Assembly: GCF_024699985.1 (NCBI RefSeq)
Contig: NZ_JAJONA010000001.1
Location: 1,860,001-1,924,000 of the forward strand
Reading direction: 5' to 3'
Source of the DNA: Phenylobacterium sp. J367
GTDB taxonomy: Bacteria; Pseudomonadota; Alphaproteobacteria; Caulobacterales; Caulobacteraceae
Length of the DNA: 64,000 bases
Shown here: positions 40,439-48,086 of the stretch, piece by piece
Layout of the letters: the number at the start of each line of letters is the position of its first letter
How positions within the stretch are numbered: the stretch's first letter is position 1
Translations under genes and position numbers: made by a program
The notes under the pieces: generated by a model
The model's input: the letters and a program-made list of their open reading frames with translations, nothing else
The model's database searches: none
What the model was told of the DNA's origin: nothing

Positions 40439-40680
40439 TGGGTGGGCGCCACCGCCTGGGCCTGCAGGTCGCGGACCGCGTCCCGGGCCTGTTTGGCGCG
40501 CTCCTGGGCGGCGTCGTGCTCGCGCTTCATGGCGGCCTTCATCTCCGGGGTCTGCTGGAGGGGCGTGTGGCCGAACGGGGCCGGCGAGCGCGCGCCCAGG
40601 CCCTGCGGCCAGACGAGGGCCAGCGCGATGGCGAGCGCGGCGGCGAGCCCCAGCAGCGGCAGGTAGAGGCGGTCGAGCAT
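40435..40680 (-). CDS. Small membrane-anchored protein, 81 aa
   Basis: MLDRLYLPLLGLAAALAIAL gives one N-terminal membrane helix, continuing to VWPQGLG. A hydrophilic, charged helical tail rich in K, R, E, A and Q follows (MKAAMKREHDAAQERAKQAR). The position before kdsD and the 4-nt overlap suggest a link with LPS inner-core synthesis. In other genomes lptC often sits there, but this protein is far too short and has no LptC motif. No family is recognised. Confidence 0.65.
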   Translation of the reverse strand: MLDRLYLPLLGLAAALAIALALVWPQGLGARSPAPFGHTPLQQTPEMKAAMKREHDAAQERAKQARDAVRDLQAQAVAPTQ

Positions 40681-40768
40681 TGGAGCGCATATAGCCGCTT
40701 CGCCGCTTGACGGCCAACGCCCCTCGCCCTAGCGCCTCCGGTCCGACCTGAACGAGGAGACTTCCGCC

Positions 40769-41479
40769 TTGCCGACGCTCATCCTGCTCCGCCACGGCCA
40801 GAGCCAGTGGAACCTCGAAAACCGCTTCACCGGCTGGGTGGACGTGGACCTGACCGCCCAGGGCGAGGCCGAGGCCAAGAAGGGCGGCGAGCTGATCAAG
40901 GCCGCCGGCGTCCAGCTCGACGGCTGCTACACTTCCGTCCAGACCCGCGCGATCCGCACCTCGTGGCTGGCGCTCGCCGCGGCGAAGCAGGCCTATGTGC
41001 CGGAGACCAAGGACTGGCGGCTGAACGAGCGCCACTACGGAGGCCTGACTGGCCTCAACAAGGCCGAGACCGCCGAGAAGCACGGCGAGGACCAGGTGAA
41101 GATCTGGCGCCGCTCCTACGACGTGCCGCCGCCGCCCCTCGCCCCGGGCGGAGAGTGGGACTTCTCGAAGGACCGCCGCTACGCCGGGGTCGAGCTGCCG
41201 GCCACCGAGAGCCTGAAGACCACCCTCGACCGCGTGCAGCCCTACTGGGAGGCGCAGATCGCGCCGGAGCTGAAGGCCGGCAAGACCCTGCTGATCGCCG
41301 CCCACGGCAATTCGCTGCGCGCCATCGTCAAGCTGCTGTTCGGCGTCGCCGACGACGCCATCGTCGGCGTGGAGATCCCCACCGGCAATCCGCTGCTGAT
41401 CGAGCTGGACGCGAACCTGAAACCGACCGCCGCCCGCTACCTCGACGAAAGCCGCGCGCAGGCGCTGCCGCCCATCTGA
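40769..41479 (+). CDS. gpmA: 2,3-bisphosphoglycerate-dependent phosphoglycerate mutase, TTG start
   Basis: An intact 236-aa protein. It has the RHG motif ([20 protein letters not shown]), the [14 protein letters not shown] segment and [10 protein letters not shown] with the second catalytic histidine. It interconverts 3- and 2-phosphoglycerate in glycolysis and gluconeogenesis through a phosphohistidine. The start is TTG at 40769 with GAGGAGA 8 bases upstream. No ATG precedes the conserved N-terminus. Confidence 0.97.
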   Translation: MPTLILLRHGQSQWNLENRFTGWVDVDLTAQGEAEAKKGGELIKAAGVQLDGCYTSVQTRAIRTSWLALAAAKQAYVPETKDWRLNERHYGGLTGLNKAETAEKHGEDQVKIWRRSYDVPPPPLAPGGEWDFSKDRRYAGVELPATESLKTTLDRVQPYWEAQIAPELKAGKTLLIAAHGNSLRAIVKLLFGVADDAIVGVEIPTGNPLLIELDANLKPTAARYLDESRAQALPPI

Positions 41480-41491
41480 TAGGCTGGGCGC

Positions 41492-41923
41492 ATGGATGAG
41501 GCCTTCATGCGCCGGGCCATCGCACTGGCCCGGGCCAACCTCGGGAGGACGGGAGATAACCCGTCGGTGGGCTGCGTGATCGTCAAGGACGGCGAGATCG
41601 TCGGCGAGGGCGCCACCGCCGAGGGCGGGCGGCCGCATGCCGAGGAGGCGGCGCTGGCGCAGGCCGGCGGGAAGGCCCGGGGGGCCATGGCCTACGTCAC
41701 CCTGGAGCCTTGCGCCTCGCGATCGGCGGGGGGCAAGTCCTGCTCCGAGCGGCTGGTGGAGGCGGGCGTGGCCCGGGTCGCAGTGGCCTGCGACGACGCC
41801 TCGATCCATGCCGCCGGGGCCGGCGCGCAGCGGCTCCGCGACGCCGGGATCGCGGTCGAAGGCGGCCTGCTCGCCGACGAAGCGGGCGACCTCTATGAGA
41901 GCTACCGGCCGCGCGAGGCCTAA
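41492..41923 (+). CDS. RibD-like cytidine/pyrimidine deaminase domain protein
   Basis: An intact 143-aa single-domain deaminase. It has the zinc motif HAEE (GGRPHAEEAAL) and PC-x8-C (EPCASRSAGGKSCSERL), and starts MDEAFMRRAIALARANLG as in RibD. It lacks the C-terminal reductase domain of bifunctional RibD, so it is either a stand-alone deaminase of the RibD type or a related nucleoside deaminase. It lies 12 bp after gpmA and may be read with it. The substrate is unproven. Confidence 0.8.
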   Translation: MDEAFMRRAIALARANLGRTGDNPSVGCVIVKDGEIVGEGATAEGGRPHAEEAALAQAGGKARGAMAYVTLEPCASRSAGGKSCSERLVEAGVARVAVACDDASIHAAGAGAQRLRDAGIAVEGGLLADEAGDLYESYRPREA

Positions 41924-41972
41924 GCGCTTGGAAATCCATCGTTAAGCGCCTGAGGCCTAGTCTCGCCGGACA

Positions 41973-43232
41973 ATGGCCGTCGCACCCGCCAACACCATGC
42001 TCGTCCGCCGCGTCACGCAGGCCGAGCTGAACCAGATCGCGGCGAAGCACGACCGCCTCTGGAGCTCGAAACCCGGCGGCGCCCGGGCAGTGTTCGCCTG
42101 GATGGACCTCACCGAGCTCGATCTCTCCGGCAAGAACCTCTGCAACGCGGACTTCACCGGCGCGGTGCTGCACGACTGCAAGCTGCACAAGACCAGGCTC
42201 GACCACGCCACCTTCTTCGGCGCGGACCTGCAGCACGCCGACCTCACCGAGGCCTCGCTCCGCCGGGCCGACCTGCGCGGGGCCTGCCTGCGCAACGCCA
42301 ACCTGACCGGCGCCGACCTCTTCGAGGCCGACCTGCGCGAGGGCGCGCTCGCCGCCGCCGACCGCAAGGAGGGCTTCCGCCGCCTGGAGCCCACCGCCAG
42401 GCCCGGCGTGGTGCAGGGCGCGATCCTCGCCGGCGCCAACCTGGAGCGCACCCGGCTCTCCGGCGTCATGGCCCAGCGGGCCGACTTCACCGACGCGATC
42501 CTCAAGGACGCCAAGCTGATCCGCGCCAACCTCAAGCAGGCCCAGCTGCGCGGCGCGAACCTGTCGGGGGCCGACCTCTCCGGCGCGGACCTGGCCGGCG
42601 CCGACCTGCAGGACGCGGTGCTGGTGGGCGCCAAGACCGTCGCCTGGAACGTCATGGACGCCAACCTGAAGGGCGTGCTCACCGACGAGCCGGCCGGCAT
42701 TCCGGCCGCCGACATGCCCTACGAGATCATGATCCGCGAGCACGCCCGCTGGTGCGCCACGGGCGGGGCGGACGGCCATCCCTCGTCGTTCAGCAACGCC
42801 GACCTGCGGGCCTTGAAGAGCATCCGCGGCTTCAACCTGACCGCGCTCTCCGCCAAGCACGCGGTGTTCTACGGGCTCGACATGGAAGGGGTTCAGCTCC
42901 AGGGCGCGCACCTCGAAGGCGCGGACCTCCGCAACTGCAACCTGCGCCGGGCCGACCTGCGGGGCGCGCGGCTGGCGGGCGCCAAGCTCGCCGGCGCCGA
43001 CCTGCGCGACGCGCTGATGGGCCCCCTGCTGATCGGCGCGGACCGGGTGATGCCGTGCGACCTGACCAGCGCCAACCTGAAGAGCGCCGATCTCGCCCGC
43101 GCCGACCTGCACCAGGCCAATCTGAAGAACGCCGACGTCAGCCGCGCGAACTTCACCGGCGCCCTGCTGCGGCAGGCCAATTTCGCGGGCGTGACCCGCC
43201 AGGGCGCGCGCGGCCTGGACGACATCATCTGA
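41973..43232 (+). CDS. Pentapeptide-repeat protein with two beta-helix blocks
   Basis: An intact 419-aa protein built of A(D/N)LxX repeats. The first block spans about residues 40-240 (DLTELDLSGKNLCNADFTGA, then ANLSGADLSGADLAGADLQ). A second spans about 270-415 (AHLEGADLRNCNLRRADLRG, SANLKSADLARADLHQANL). A non-repeat linker containing HARWCATGGADGHPSS lies between them. These form right-handed quadrilateral beta helices. There is no signal peptide or membrane helix. Some cytoplasmic family members mimic DNA and protect gyrase, but most have unknown roles. Confidence 0.9.
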   Translation: MAVAPANTMLVRRVTQAELNQIAAKHDRLWSSKPGGARAVFAWMDLTELDLSGKNLCNADFTGAVLHDCKLHKTRLDHATFFGADLQHADLTEASLRRADLRGACLRNANLTGADLFEADLREGALAAADRKEGFRRLEPTARPGVVQGAILAGANLERTRLSGVMAQRADFTDAILKDAKLIRANLKQAQLRGANLSGADLSGADLAGADLQDAVLVGAKTVAWNVMDANLKGVLTDEPAGIPAADMPYEIMIREHARWCATGGADGHPSSFSNADLRALKSIRGFNLTALSAKHAVFYGLDMEGVQLQGAHLEGADLRNCNLRRADLRGARLAGAKLAGADLRDALMGPLLIGADRVMPCDLTSANLKSADLARADLHQANLKNADVSRANFTGALLRQANFAGVTRQGARGLDDII

Positions 43233-43285
43233 GCTGACCGGCCAGGCGTCGCGACGCCCGTTGCCAAGCCAGCCCTCTCCCGCTA

Positions 43286-43302
43286 TTGCGAATTATTCGC
43301 AA
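43286..43302 (+). promoter_or_regulatory. Fur-box-like perfect palindrome
   Basis: TTGCGAATTATTCGCAA is an exact 17-bp palindrome of 8-1-8 form. It fits the TGCnAAT-n-ATTnGCA style of alphaproteobacterial Fur-type sites. It lies 77 bp before the GTG start of the PepSY gene, the first gene of the flavinylation operon. Iron control is inferred. Confidence 0.65.
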
Positions 43303-43379
43303 GAACGGGAAGCCCATCTCATGGTTCGCGCACGGCGCGTAAGTCCTGCCGTTTCCGCCTTTCCGGAAGGCGCCCGCGC

Positions 43380-44055
43380 GTGAGCGTCTCCGAACTCGCG
43401 CCGCCCGGGGACGCGGCCGCCGAGCGGGCGCGCGCCAAGAAGCGGGCCCAGGCGCGCGCCGCCTTCCTGCGCCAGGTCATGCGCTGGCACTGGATCAGCG
43501 CCGCCATCTGCCTGGTCGGCATGCTGCTGTTCGCGGCGACCGGCATCACCCTCAACCACGCCGGCCAGATCAAGGCCGAGCCGAAGACCGTCAGCCGGGA
43601 GGGCGTGTTGCCCGAGGCGCTGCGGCCCGCGCTGCAGCAGGCCGAGGCCGCGGAGGGGGCGCTGCCGGAGCCCACCCGCACCTGGCTCGCCAGGGAGATG
43701 AAGGTGAAGACGCCGGCCGGCGCCAAGGTCGAGTGGTCGCCGGGCGAAGCCTATGTGGCCCTCCCGGGCCCGGGGGCCGACGCCTGGGTGACGATCGACA
43801 CGGCCACCGGCGACGCCGCCTACGAGCGCACCGACCGCGGCGCGGTCGCCTACCTCAACGACCTGCACAAGGGCCGCAACACGGGCCCGGCCTGGGCCTG
43901 GTTCATCGACATCTTCGCGGTCGGCTGCGTGGTGTTCTGCGTCACCGGCCTGATCCTGCTGCAGCTCCACGCCCATGCGCGCAGGTCCACTTGGCCGCTG
44001 GTCGGCCTGGGCCTCGTCATCCCCCCTGCTGCTCGCCCTGTTCCTGATCCACTGA
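43380..44055 (+). CDS. PepSY-associated transmembrane protein (operon gene 1)
   Basis: About 224 aa after removing one extra C near 44026, which restores the C-terminal helix ending LLLALFLIH. The N-terminal helix (HWISAAICLVGMLLFAATGI) leads to a periplasmic PepSY-like domain. Two more helices (FIDIFAVGCVVFCVTGLILL and the last one) complete it. Histidines at helix edges (RWHW, LNHAG, DLHKG, LHAHAR) could bind heme b, as in PepSY reductases. The GTG start at 43380 overlaps no other gene. It begins a tight four-gene unit ending with apbE, behind a Fur-like palindrome. A transmembrane electron-transfer role is inferred. Confidence 0.8.
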
Positions 44056-44064
44056 GGAGAACCG

Positions 44065-44586
44065 ATGCGCGTTCCTGGTCCCAAGTCCATCGCCGTCCTG
44101 GGTGGCATCGCCGCCGCCGCCCCGGCGGCGGCCAGCGCCGCGGACCTGACCGTCACCGTCGAGATCCCGCGCCTGCCGGTGGCCGAGTACCACCGGCCCT
44201 ACGTCGCCATGTGGATCGAGAAGCCCGACCAGACCGCCGTGAAGACGCTGGCCGTCTGGTACGACGTGAAGCTGAAGAACAACGAAGGCGCCGAGTGGCT
44301 GAAGGACATCCGCCAGTGGTGGCGGCGGGCGGGGCGTAGCCTGGCCCTGCCGGCCGACGGCGTCAGCGGCCCGACCCGGGCGCCTGGCCGGCACCAGGTG
44401 GTGTTCAGCCAGGCCCAGATCGGAAACCTGCCGGCCGGCGAGTACAGCCTGGTCGTCGAAGCCTCCCGCGAGGTCGGCGGCCGCGAGGTCGTGAAGGCGC
44501 CGTTCGCCTGGCCGCCCAAGGGCGCGAAGACCACCCGCGGCGCCGGGACCACCGAGCTCGGCGCGCTCAGCGTCACCGCGAAATGA
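44065..44586 (+). CDS. DUF2271 periplasmic protein with candidate flavinylation motif
   Basis: An intact 173-aa protein with an N-terminal signal peptide ending near AAAAPAAASAA. The DUF2271 domain follows (PYVAMWIEKPDQTAVKTLAVW and IRQWWRRAG are family-like). Asp98 to Thr104 reads D-G-V-S-G-P-T, very close to the ApbE target D-x-x-(S/T)-G-A-(S/T), with Thr104 as the likely FMN site. The A-to-P change is unusual. The protein ends TELGALSVTAK. It lies 9 bp after the PepSY gene and overlaps the frame leading to DUF4198. It is likely a soluble flavoprotein partner of the PepSY reductase; this is inferred. Confidence 0.8.
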   Translation: MRVPGPKSIAVLGGIAAAAPAAASAADLTVTVEIPRLPVAEYHRPYVAMWIEKPDQTAVKTLAVWYDVKLKNNEGAEWLKDIRQWWRRAGRSLALPADGVSGPTRAPGRHQVVFSQAQIGNLPAGEYSLVVEASREVGGREVVKAPFAWPPKGAKTTRGAGTTELGALSVTAK

Positions 44587-44603
44587 TCGAGAGAAGGACC
44601 GCC

Positions 44604-45416
44604 ATGAAAGCCTCCCGCGCCGCCGGCCTGCTGGCCGGCCTCGCCGTCGTCGCCCTGCCGTTCGCGGCCCAGGCCCACCGCCAGTGGATGACGCCGTCCT
44701 CCACCGTGCTCTCCGGGCAGGACGCCTGGGTCACGGTCGACGCGGCGGTGTCCAACACCCTCTTCCATCCGGACCACGTGCCGATGCGGCTGAACGCCGT
44801 GCAGGTGATCGGGCCGGACGGCGGGGCGGCCCAGCTCGAGAACGGCGCGACCGGCAAGTTCCGCTCGACCTTCGACGTCCATCTGACGAAGCCCGGCACC
44901 TACAAGATCGTCAACGCCACCGACATGCTGTCGGCGTCCTGGAAGGAAGGGACCGAGACCAAGCGCTGGCGCGGCGCGAAGGCCGAGCTGACCACGGCCG
45001 TCCCGGCCGGCGCCGCGGATCTGAAGGTGATGTCCAACCAGCGGCGCGTGGAGACCTTCGTGACGCTGGGCGCGCCCAACGCCACGGCGCTGAAACCCAC
45101 CGGCCGCGGCCTGGAGTTGGAGCCGGTCACGCACCCCAACGACCTGGTCTCGGGCGAGGCGGCGAAGTTCAAGCTGCTGCTTGACGGCCAGCCGGCGTCG
45201 GGCGTCGAGGTCGAGGTGGTCCCGGGCGCGGCGCGCTACCGGAAGGCGCCCGGGGAGATCAAGGTGACGACGGGGGCCGACGGCGTGTTTCAGGTCACCT
45301 GGCCGGAGGCCGGGATGTACTGGGTCGAGGCCTCGGTGCGCGGCGGCCCGGGCGAGGTCGCGAACTCCGAGCGCAACGCCGCCTATGTTGCGACCTTCGA
45401 GGTTCTGCCCGATTAA
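44604..45416 (+). CDS. DUF4198 periplasmic protein
   Basis: About 270 aa with a signal peptide (MKASRAAGLLAGLAVVALPFAAQA). The mature start AHRQWMTPSSTVLSG is typical for DUF4198, whose N-terminal histidine may bind a metal. The C-terminal segment (ASGVEVEVVPGAARYRKAPG and MYWVEASVRG) is a second beta-sandwich, as in NikM/CbiK-like metal-binding proteins. The ATG at 44604 is chosen because AGAAGGA precedes it; an ATG at 44583 inside the previous gene would add seven residues. It is a probable periplasmic metal-handling component. Confidence 0.8.
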   Translation: MKASRAAGLLAGLAVVALPFAAQAHRQWMTPSSTVLSGQDAWVTVDAAVSNTLFHPDHVPMRLNAVQVIGPDGGAAQLENGATGKFRSTFDVHLTKPGTYKIVNATDMLSASWKEGTETKRWRGAKAELTTAVPAGAADLKVMSNQRRVETFVTLGAPNATALKPTGRGLELEPVTHPNDLVSGEAAKFKLLLDGQPASGVEVEVVPGAARYRKAPGEIKVTTGADGVFQVTWPEAGMYWVEASVRGGPGEVANSERNAAYVATFEVLPD

Positions 45417-45422
45417 CGAGGC

Positions 45423-46406
45423 GTGCGAATTGCCGTCCCGACCAACCTGACCCCAGAGAGCGCCCGTCCGCGCGGCGGGCGTCGGGTGAGGCTGGCCGGG
45501 CCCACCATGGGCGTCACCTGGGCCCTGGACGCGCTGGCGCCCGAAGGCCTGGACGACGGCCGGATCCGCGCCGCCGTGCAGTCGGCCTGCGACGGGGTCG
45601 TGGGCCAGATGAGCGACTGGGAGCCGGAGAGCGACCTCTCGCAGTTCAACCGCGCCGAGGCCGGGACCTGGGTTCCGGCGCCGGCCGACCTGATCGCCGT
45701 GGTGGACGCGAGCCTGCGGCTGGCCGGGCTCAGCGGCGGAGCGTTCGATCCGACGATCGGGGCGCTCACCGGGCTCTGGGGGTTCGGACCCTCAGGGGCC
45801 GTGGACGGGCCGCCCGACGCCGGCGCGCTGGACGCCGCCCCGGCCGGCTGGCGCAGCGTGCTGCTCGATCCCGACGGACAGCGCATCTTCCAGCCCGGCG
45901 GGCTGCAGCTCGACCTCTCCGGGATCGCCAAGGGCTTCGGCGTCGACAAGGCGTCCGCGGCGCTCACCGCCATGGGCGTCCGCGACCACCTGATCGAGAT
46001 CGGCGGCGAGCTGCGCGGCGAGGGCGTGAAGGGCTCGGGCGAGCCTTGGTTCGTGGATGTGGAGCGGCCGCCGGGCGGCGAAGCGCTCACGCCGCTTCGC
46101 ATCGCGCTGCACGGCCTCTCCGTGGCCACCTCCGGCGACTGGCGGCGCAGCTTCGAGACTGGCGGACGGCGTTACAGCCACACGATCGACCCGCGCACGC
46201 GGGCGCCGGCGCAGGGCGTCGCGGCGGTCACCGTGATCCATCCGAGCTGCATGTGGGCCGACGCGCTCTGCACGGCGCTGACGGTGCTGGGCGAGGAGGC
46301 CGGGGCCTTCGCCGAGGCCTACGACGTCGCCGCCCTGGTCGTCCGGCGCGAGGGGGAGGGATTCCACGAGGCGGTGACGCCGGCGCTGCGGGCGATGCTC
46401 GCCTAG
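45423..46406 (+). CDS. apbE: FAD:protein FMN transferase (ApbE)
   Basis: An intact 327-aa ApbE. It has the family motifs TMGVTWALDAL, MSDWEPESDLSQFNRA, GGAFDPTIGALTGLWGFG and LQLDLSGIAKGFGVDKAS. EIGGELRGEG and the metal-site TIDPRTRAPAQGVAAVTV follow. ApbE uses FAD to attach FMN covalently to Thr or Ser of exported redox proteins. The start is GTG at 45423, 6 bp after DUF4198. A cleavable signal is not obvious at the N-terminus, so its location (cytoplasmic or periplasmic) is uncertain. The DUF2271 protein two genes upstream is the natural substrate. Confidence 0.93.
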   Translation: MRIAVPTNLTPESARPRGGRRVRLAGPTMGVTWALDALAPEGLDDGRIRAAVQSACDGVVGQMSDWEPESDLSQFNRAEAGTWVPAPADLIAVVDASLRLAGLSGGAFDPTIGALTGLWGFGPSGAVDGPPDAGALDAAPAGWRSVLLDPDGQRIFQPGGLQLDLSGIAKGFGVDKASAALTAMGVRDHLIEIGGELRGEGVKGSGEPWFVDVERPPGGEALTPLRIALHGLSVATSGDWRRSFETGGRRYSHTIDPRTRAPAQGVAAVTVIHPSCMWADALCTALTVLGEEAGAFAEAYDVAALVVRREGEGFHEAVTPALRAMLA

Positions 46407-46418
46407 CGGGGGCCTCAG

Positions 46419-46496
46419 GCCCTCTCCCTACCCTCTCCCTCTCCGCTTCGCGGGGGAGAGGAGGTGAGGCTGAGAGGGAGAGGATCGGGAGAGGGC
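46419..46496. repeat. Pyrimidine/purine inverted repeat (type A-like)
   Basis: GCCCTCTCCCTACCCTCTCC at 46419 onward faces a purine strand ending GGGAGAGGGC at 46496; the arms of about 25 nt match with few mismatches. It lies between convergent apbE and the HSP20 gene. Confidence 0.65.
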
Positions 46497-46501
46497 AAAC
46501 G

Positions 46502-46531
46502 AAAAAGGGCGGCCCCTCGCGGGACCGCCCT
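46502..46531 (-). terminator. Intrinsic terminator after HSP20
   Basis: On the minus strand AGGGCGGTCCC pairs with GGGGCCGCCCT and is followed by TTTTC. It lies 26 bp after the HSP20 stop codon. Confidence 0.8.
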
Positions 46532-46557
46532 CGTTGATCGCCGGGAGGCGTCGGGCC

Positions 46558-47013
46558 TTAGGCGGCCTTCTCGCCTTCGATCAGTTGGGCCGCGCGCGTG
46601 CCGATCTCGATGCGGCGCGGCTTCAGGGCCTCGGGGATCTCGCGCTTCAGCGAGATCGAGAGCAGGCCGTCGGCCAGGTTGGCGTCGGTCACGACGACGT
46701 AGTCGGCGAGCTGGAACCGGCGCTCGAAATTGCGCTCGGCCAGGCCGCGGTGCAGGTAGCGGCGGGCCTCGTCGTTGGCGGCCTTGCGGCCCGTGACGGT
46801 GAGCAGGTTCTCCTTCACCTCGACATTGAGTTCCTCCGGACGGAAGCCGGCCACCGCGATCTCGATGCGGTAGGCGTTCTCGTCGGTGCGCTCGATGTTG
46901 TAGGGCGGATAGCCGGTGGTCGCGGCCTCGGTGGTCGCGGTCTCCAGGAGGTCGGCCAGGCGGTCGAAGCCGACGACGGAGCGATAGAGGGGGGAGAAGT
47001 CGATCGTACGCAT
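46558..47013 (-). CDS. Small heat-shock protein (HSP20/IbpA type)
   Basis: About 151 aa from MRTIDFSPLYRSVVGFDRLA. The alpha-crystallin domain covers roughly residues 35-130: YPPYNIERTDENAYRIEIAV, FRPEELNVEVKENLLTVTGR, and LADGLLSISLKREIPE with the I-x-I/V-like C-terminal extension. It is an ATP-independent holdase that keeps unfolding proteins soluble. Typical IbpA start MRTxDFSP fits the ATG at 47013; the open frame to 47226 is leader. A ROSE-like RNA hairpin covers the ribosome-binding site. A terminator follows the gene. Confidence 0.93.
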   Translation of the reverse strand: MRTIDFSPLYRSVVGFDRLADLLETATTEAATTGYPPYNIERTDENAYRIEIAVAGFRPEELNVEVKENLLTVTGRKAANDEARRYLHRGLAERNFERRFQLADYVVVTDANLADGLLSISLKREIPEALKPRRIEIGTRAAQLIEGEKAA

Positions 47014-47022
47014 GCGGTCACA

Positions 47023-47039
47023 TCCTTCTTTCAAAGCAA
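47023..47039 (-). promoter_or_regulatory. Possible ROSE-type RNA thermometer hairpin
   Basis: In the HSP20 leader TTGCT (47035-47039) can pair with the ribosome-binding AGGA (47023-47026), leaving a G facing G. This is the arrangement of the 3' hairpin of ROSE elements, which hide the ribosome-binding site at low temperature. The rest of the leader was not folded, so this is a candidate only. Confidence 0.4.
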
Positions 47040-47249
47040 GGTTGCGTTGTCGTCTGGGACTGTCGGCGACCCCGTAGGCGTCGCGCGGCGTCCCGGTGGG
47101 CCCGGACATCCAGCGCCCTCCAGCCGTTGAGGTAGGATCGGCGCGAACGCGTTCAAGACCTCGCGCGCCGCGTGAATCCAGCGCTTGCCAAGCGCGCCCC
47201 GGCCCCCTCAGTCTGCCGGCCTTCAACGGAACGGATCGGGAGGATCCCC

Positions 47250-48086
47250 ATGCTCCGCGCGCTCGCCGCCGCCTCTGCCTTCGCCCTCGTGCTCGCCGCC
47301 GCGCCCAGCCAGGCCGCCGACGCCCAACTCCAGGCCGCGGTCGCCAGCCCCCTGCGCGGGGAAGCGCACAAGGCGCGCGACGCCGCCCGTCATCCCGCCG
47401 AGACCCTGACCTTCTGGGGCCTCAAGCCCGGCCTGACGGTGATCGAACTGTCGCCCGGCTCCGGCTACTGGACCGAGATTCTGGCGCCCTACGCCAAGGC
47501 GACCGGCGGGACCTATGTGACCACCGGCGCGGACCTGGCGAACCCCAGCCTTTCCGAGGCGGCCAAGAAGGGCCGCGAGGCCTTCGAGGCGAAGTACGCC
47601 GACGCCGCCAAATGGGGGACGGTCAAGGTGGTGAACTTCGGACCGACCTCGGGGCCGCTGGGCGCGCCCGGGTCGGCGGACATGGTCATCACCGCGCGCA
47701 ACATCCACAACTTCATGTACCAGCAGGGCATGCTCGACAAAGTGCTGGCCGACAGCTTCGCGGTGCTGAAGCCCGGCGGCGTGCTGGCGGTCGAAGAGCA
47801 CCGCGCCGATCCGCGGCCGGAAAAGCCGGGCGTCTCCGACGGCTACGTCGCGGTGAAGACCGTGGTCGACGCCGCGCAGAAGGCCGGGTTTAAGCTGGCC
47901 GCCCAATCCGAGGTGAACGCCAACCCGAAGGACACCAAGGACCATCCGTTCGGCGTCTGGACCCTGCCGCCCGTGCGCCGGAGCGCGGCGCAGGGCCAGC
48001 CGGCCGACGCCAGCTTCGACCGCACGAAGTACGACGCCATCGGCGAGAGCGACCGGATGACGCTGAAGTTCGTGAAGCCGGCGTGA
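47250..48086 (+). CDS. Exported methyltransferase-fold protein (COG4798-like), copy 1
   Basis: An intact 278-aa protein. It has a signal peptide (MLRALAAASAFALVLAAAPSQAA) and a Rossmann-like methyltransferase domain with VIELSPGSGYWTEILAPYA as motif I. NFGPTSGPLG, ITARNIHNFMYQ and LKPGGVLAVEEHRADPRP (motif post-III) follow. The C-terminal ASFDRTKYDAIGESDRMTLK is shared with the next gene. SAM is not known to be present in the periplasm, so the real ligand is an open question. GGGAGGATC precedes the ATG. The stop overlaps the paralogue start (GTGA). Confidence 0.8.
   Translation: MLRALAAASAFALVLAAAPSQAADAQLQAAVASPLRGEAHKARDAARHPAETLTFWGLKPGLTVIELSPGSGYWTEILAPYAKATGGTYVTTGADLANPSLSEAAKKGREAFEAKYADAAKWGTVKVVNFGPTSGPLGAPGSADMVITARNIHNFMYQQGMLDKVLADSFAVLKPGGVLAVEEHRADPRPEKPGVSDGYVAVKTVVDAAQKAGFKLAAQSEVNANPKDTKDHPFGVWTLPPVRRSAAQGQPADASFDRTKYDAIGESDRMTLKFVKPA

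Noticed and set aside
36443..40666. A 1407-codon open frame on the plus strand
   Set aside because: It is antisense to ugd, the phosphohexomutase and kdsD; long antisense frames are common at this GC content and it has no protein-like motif.
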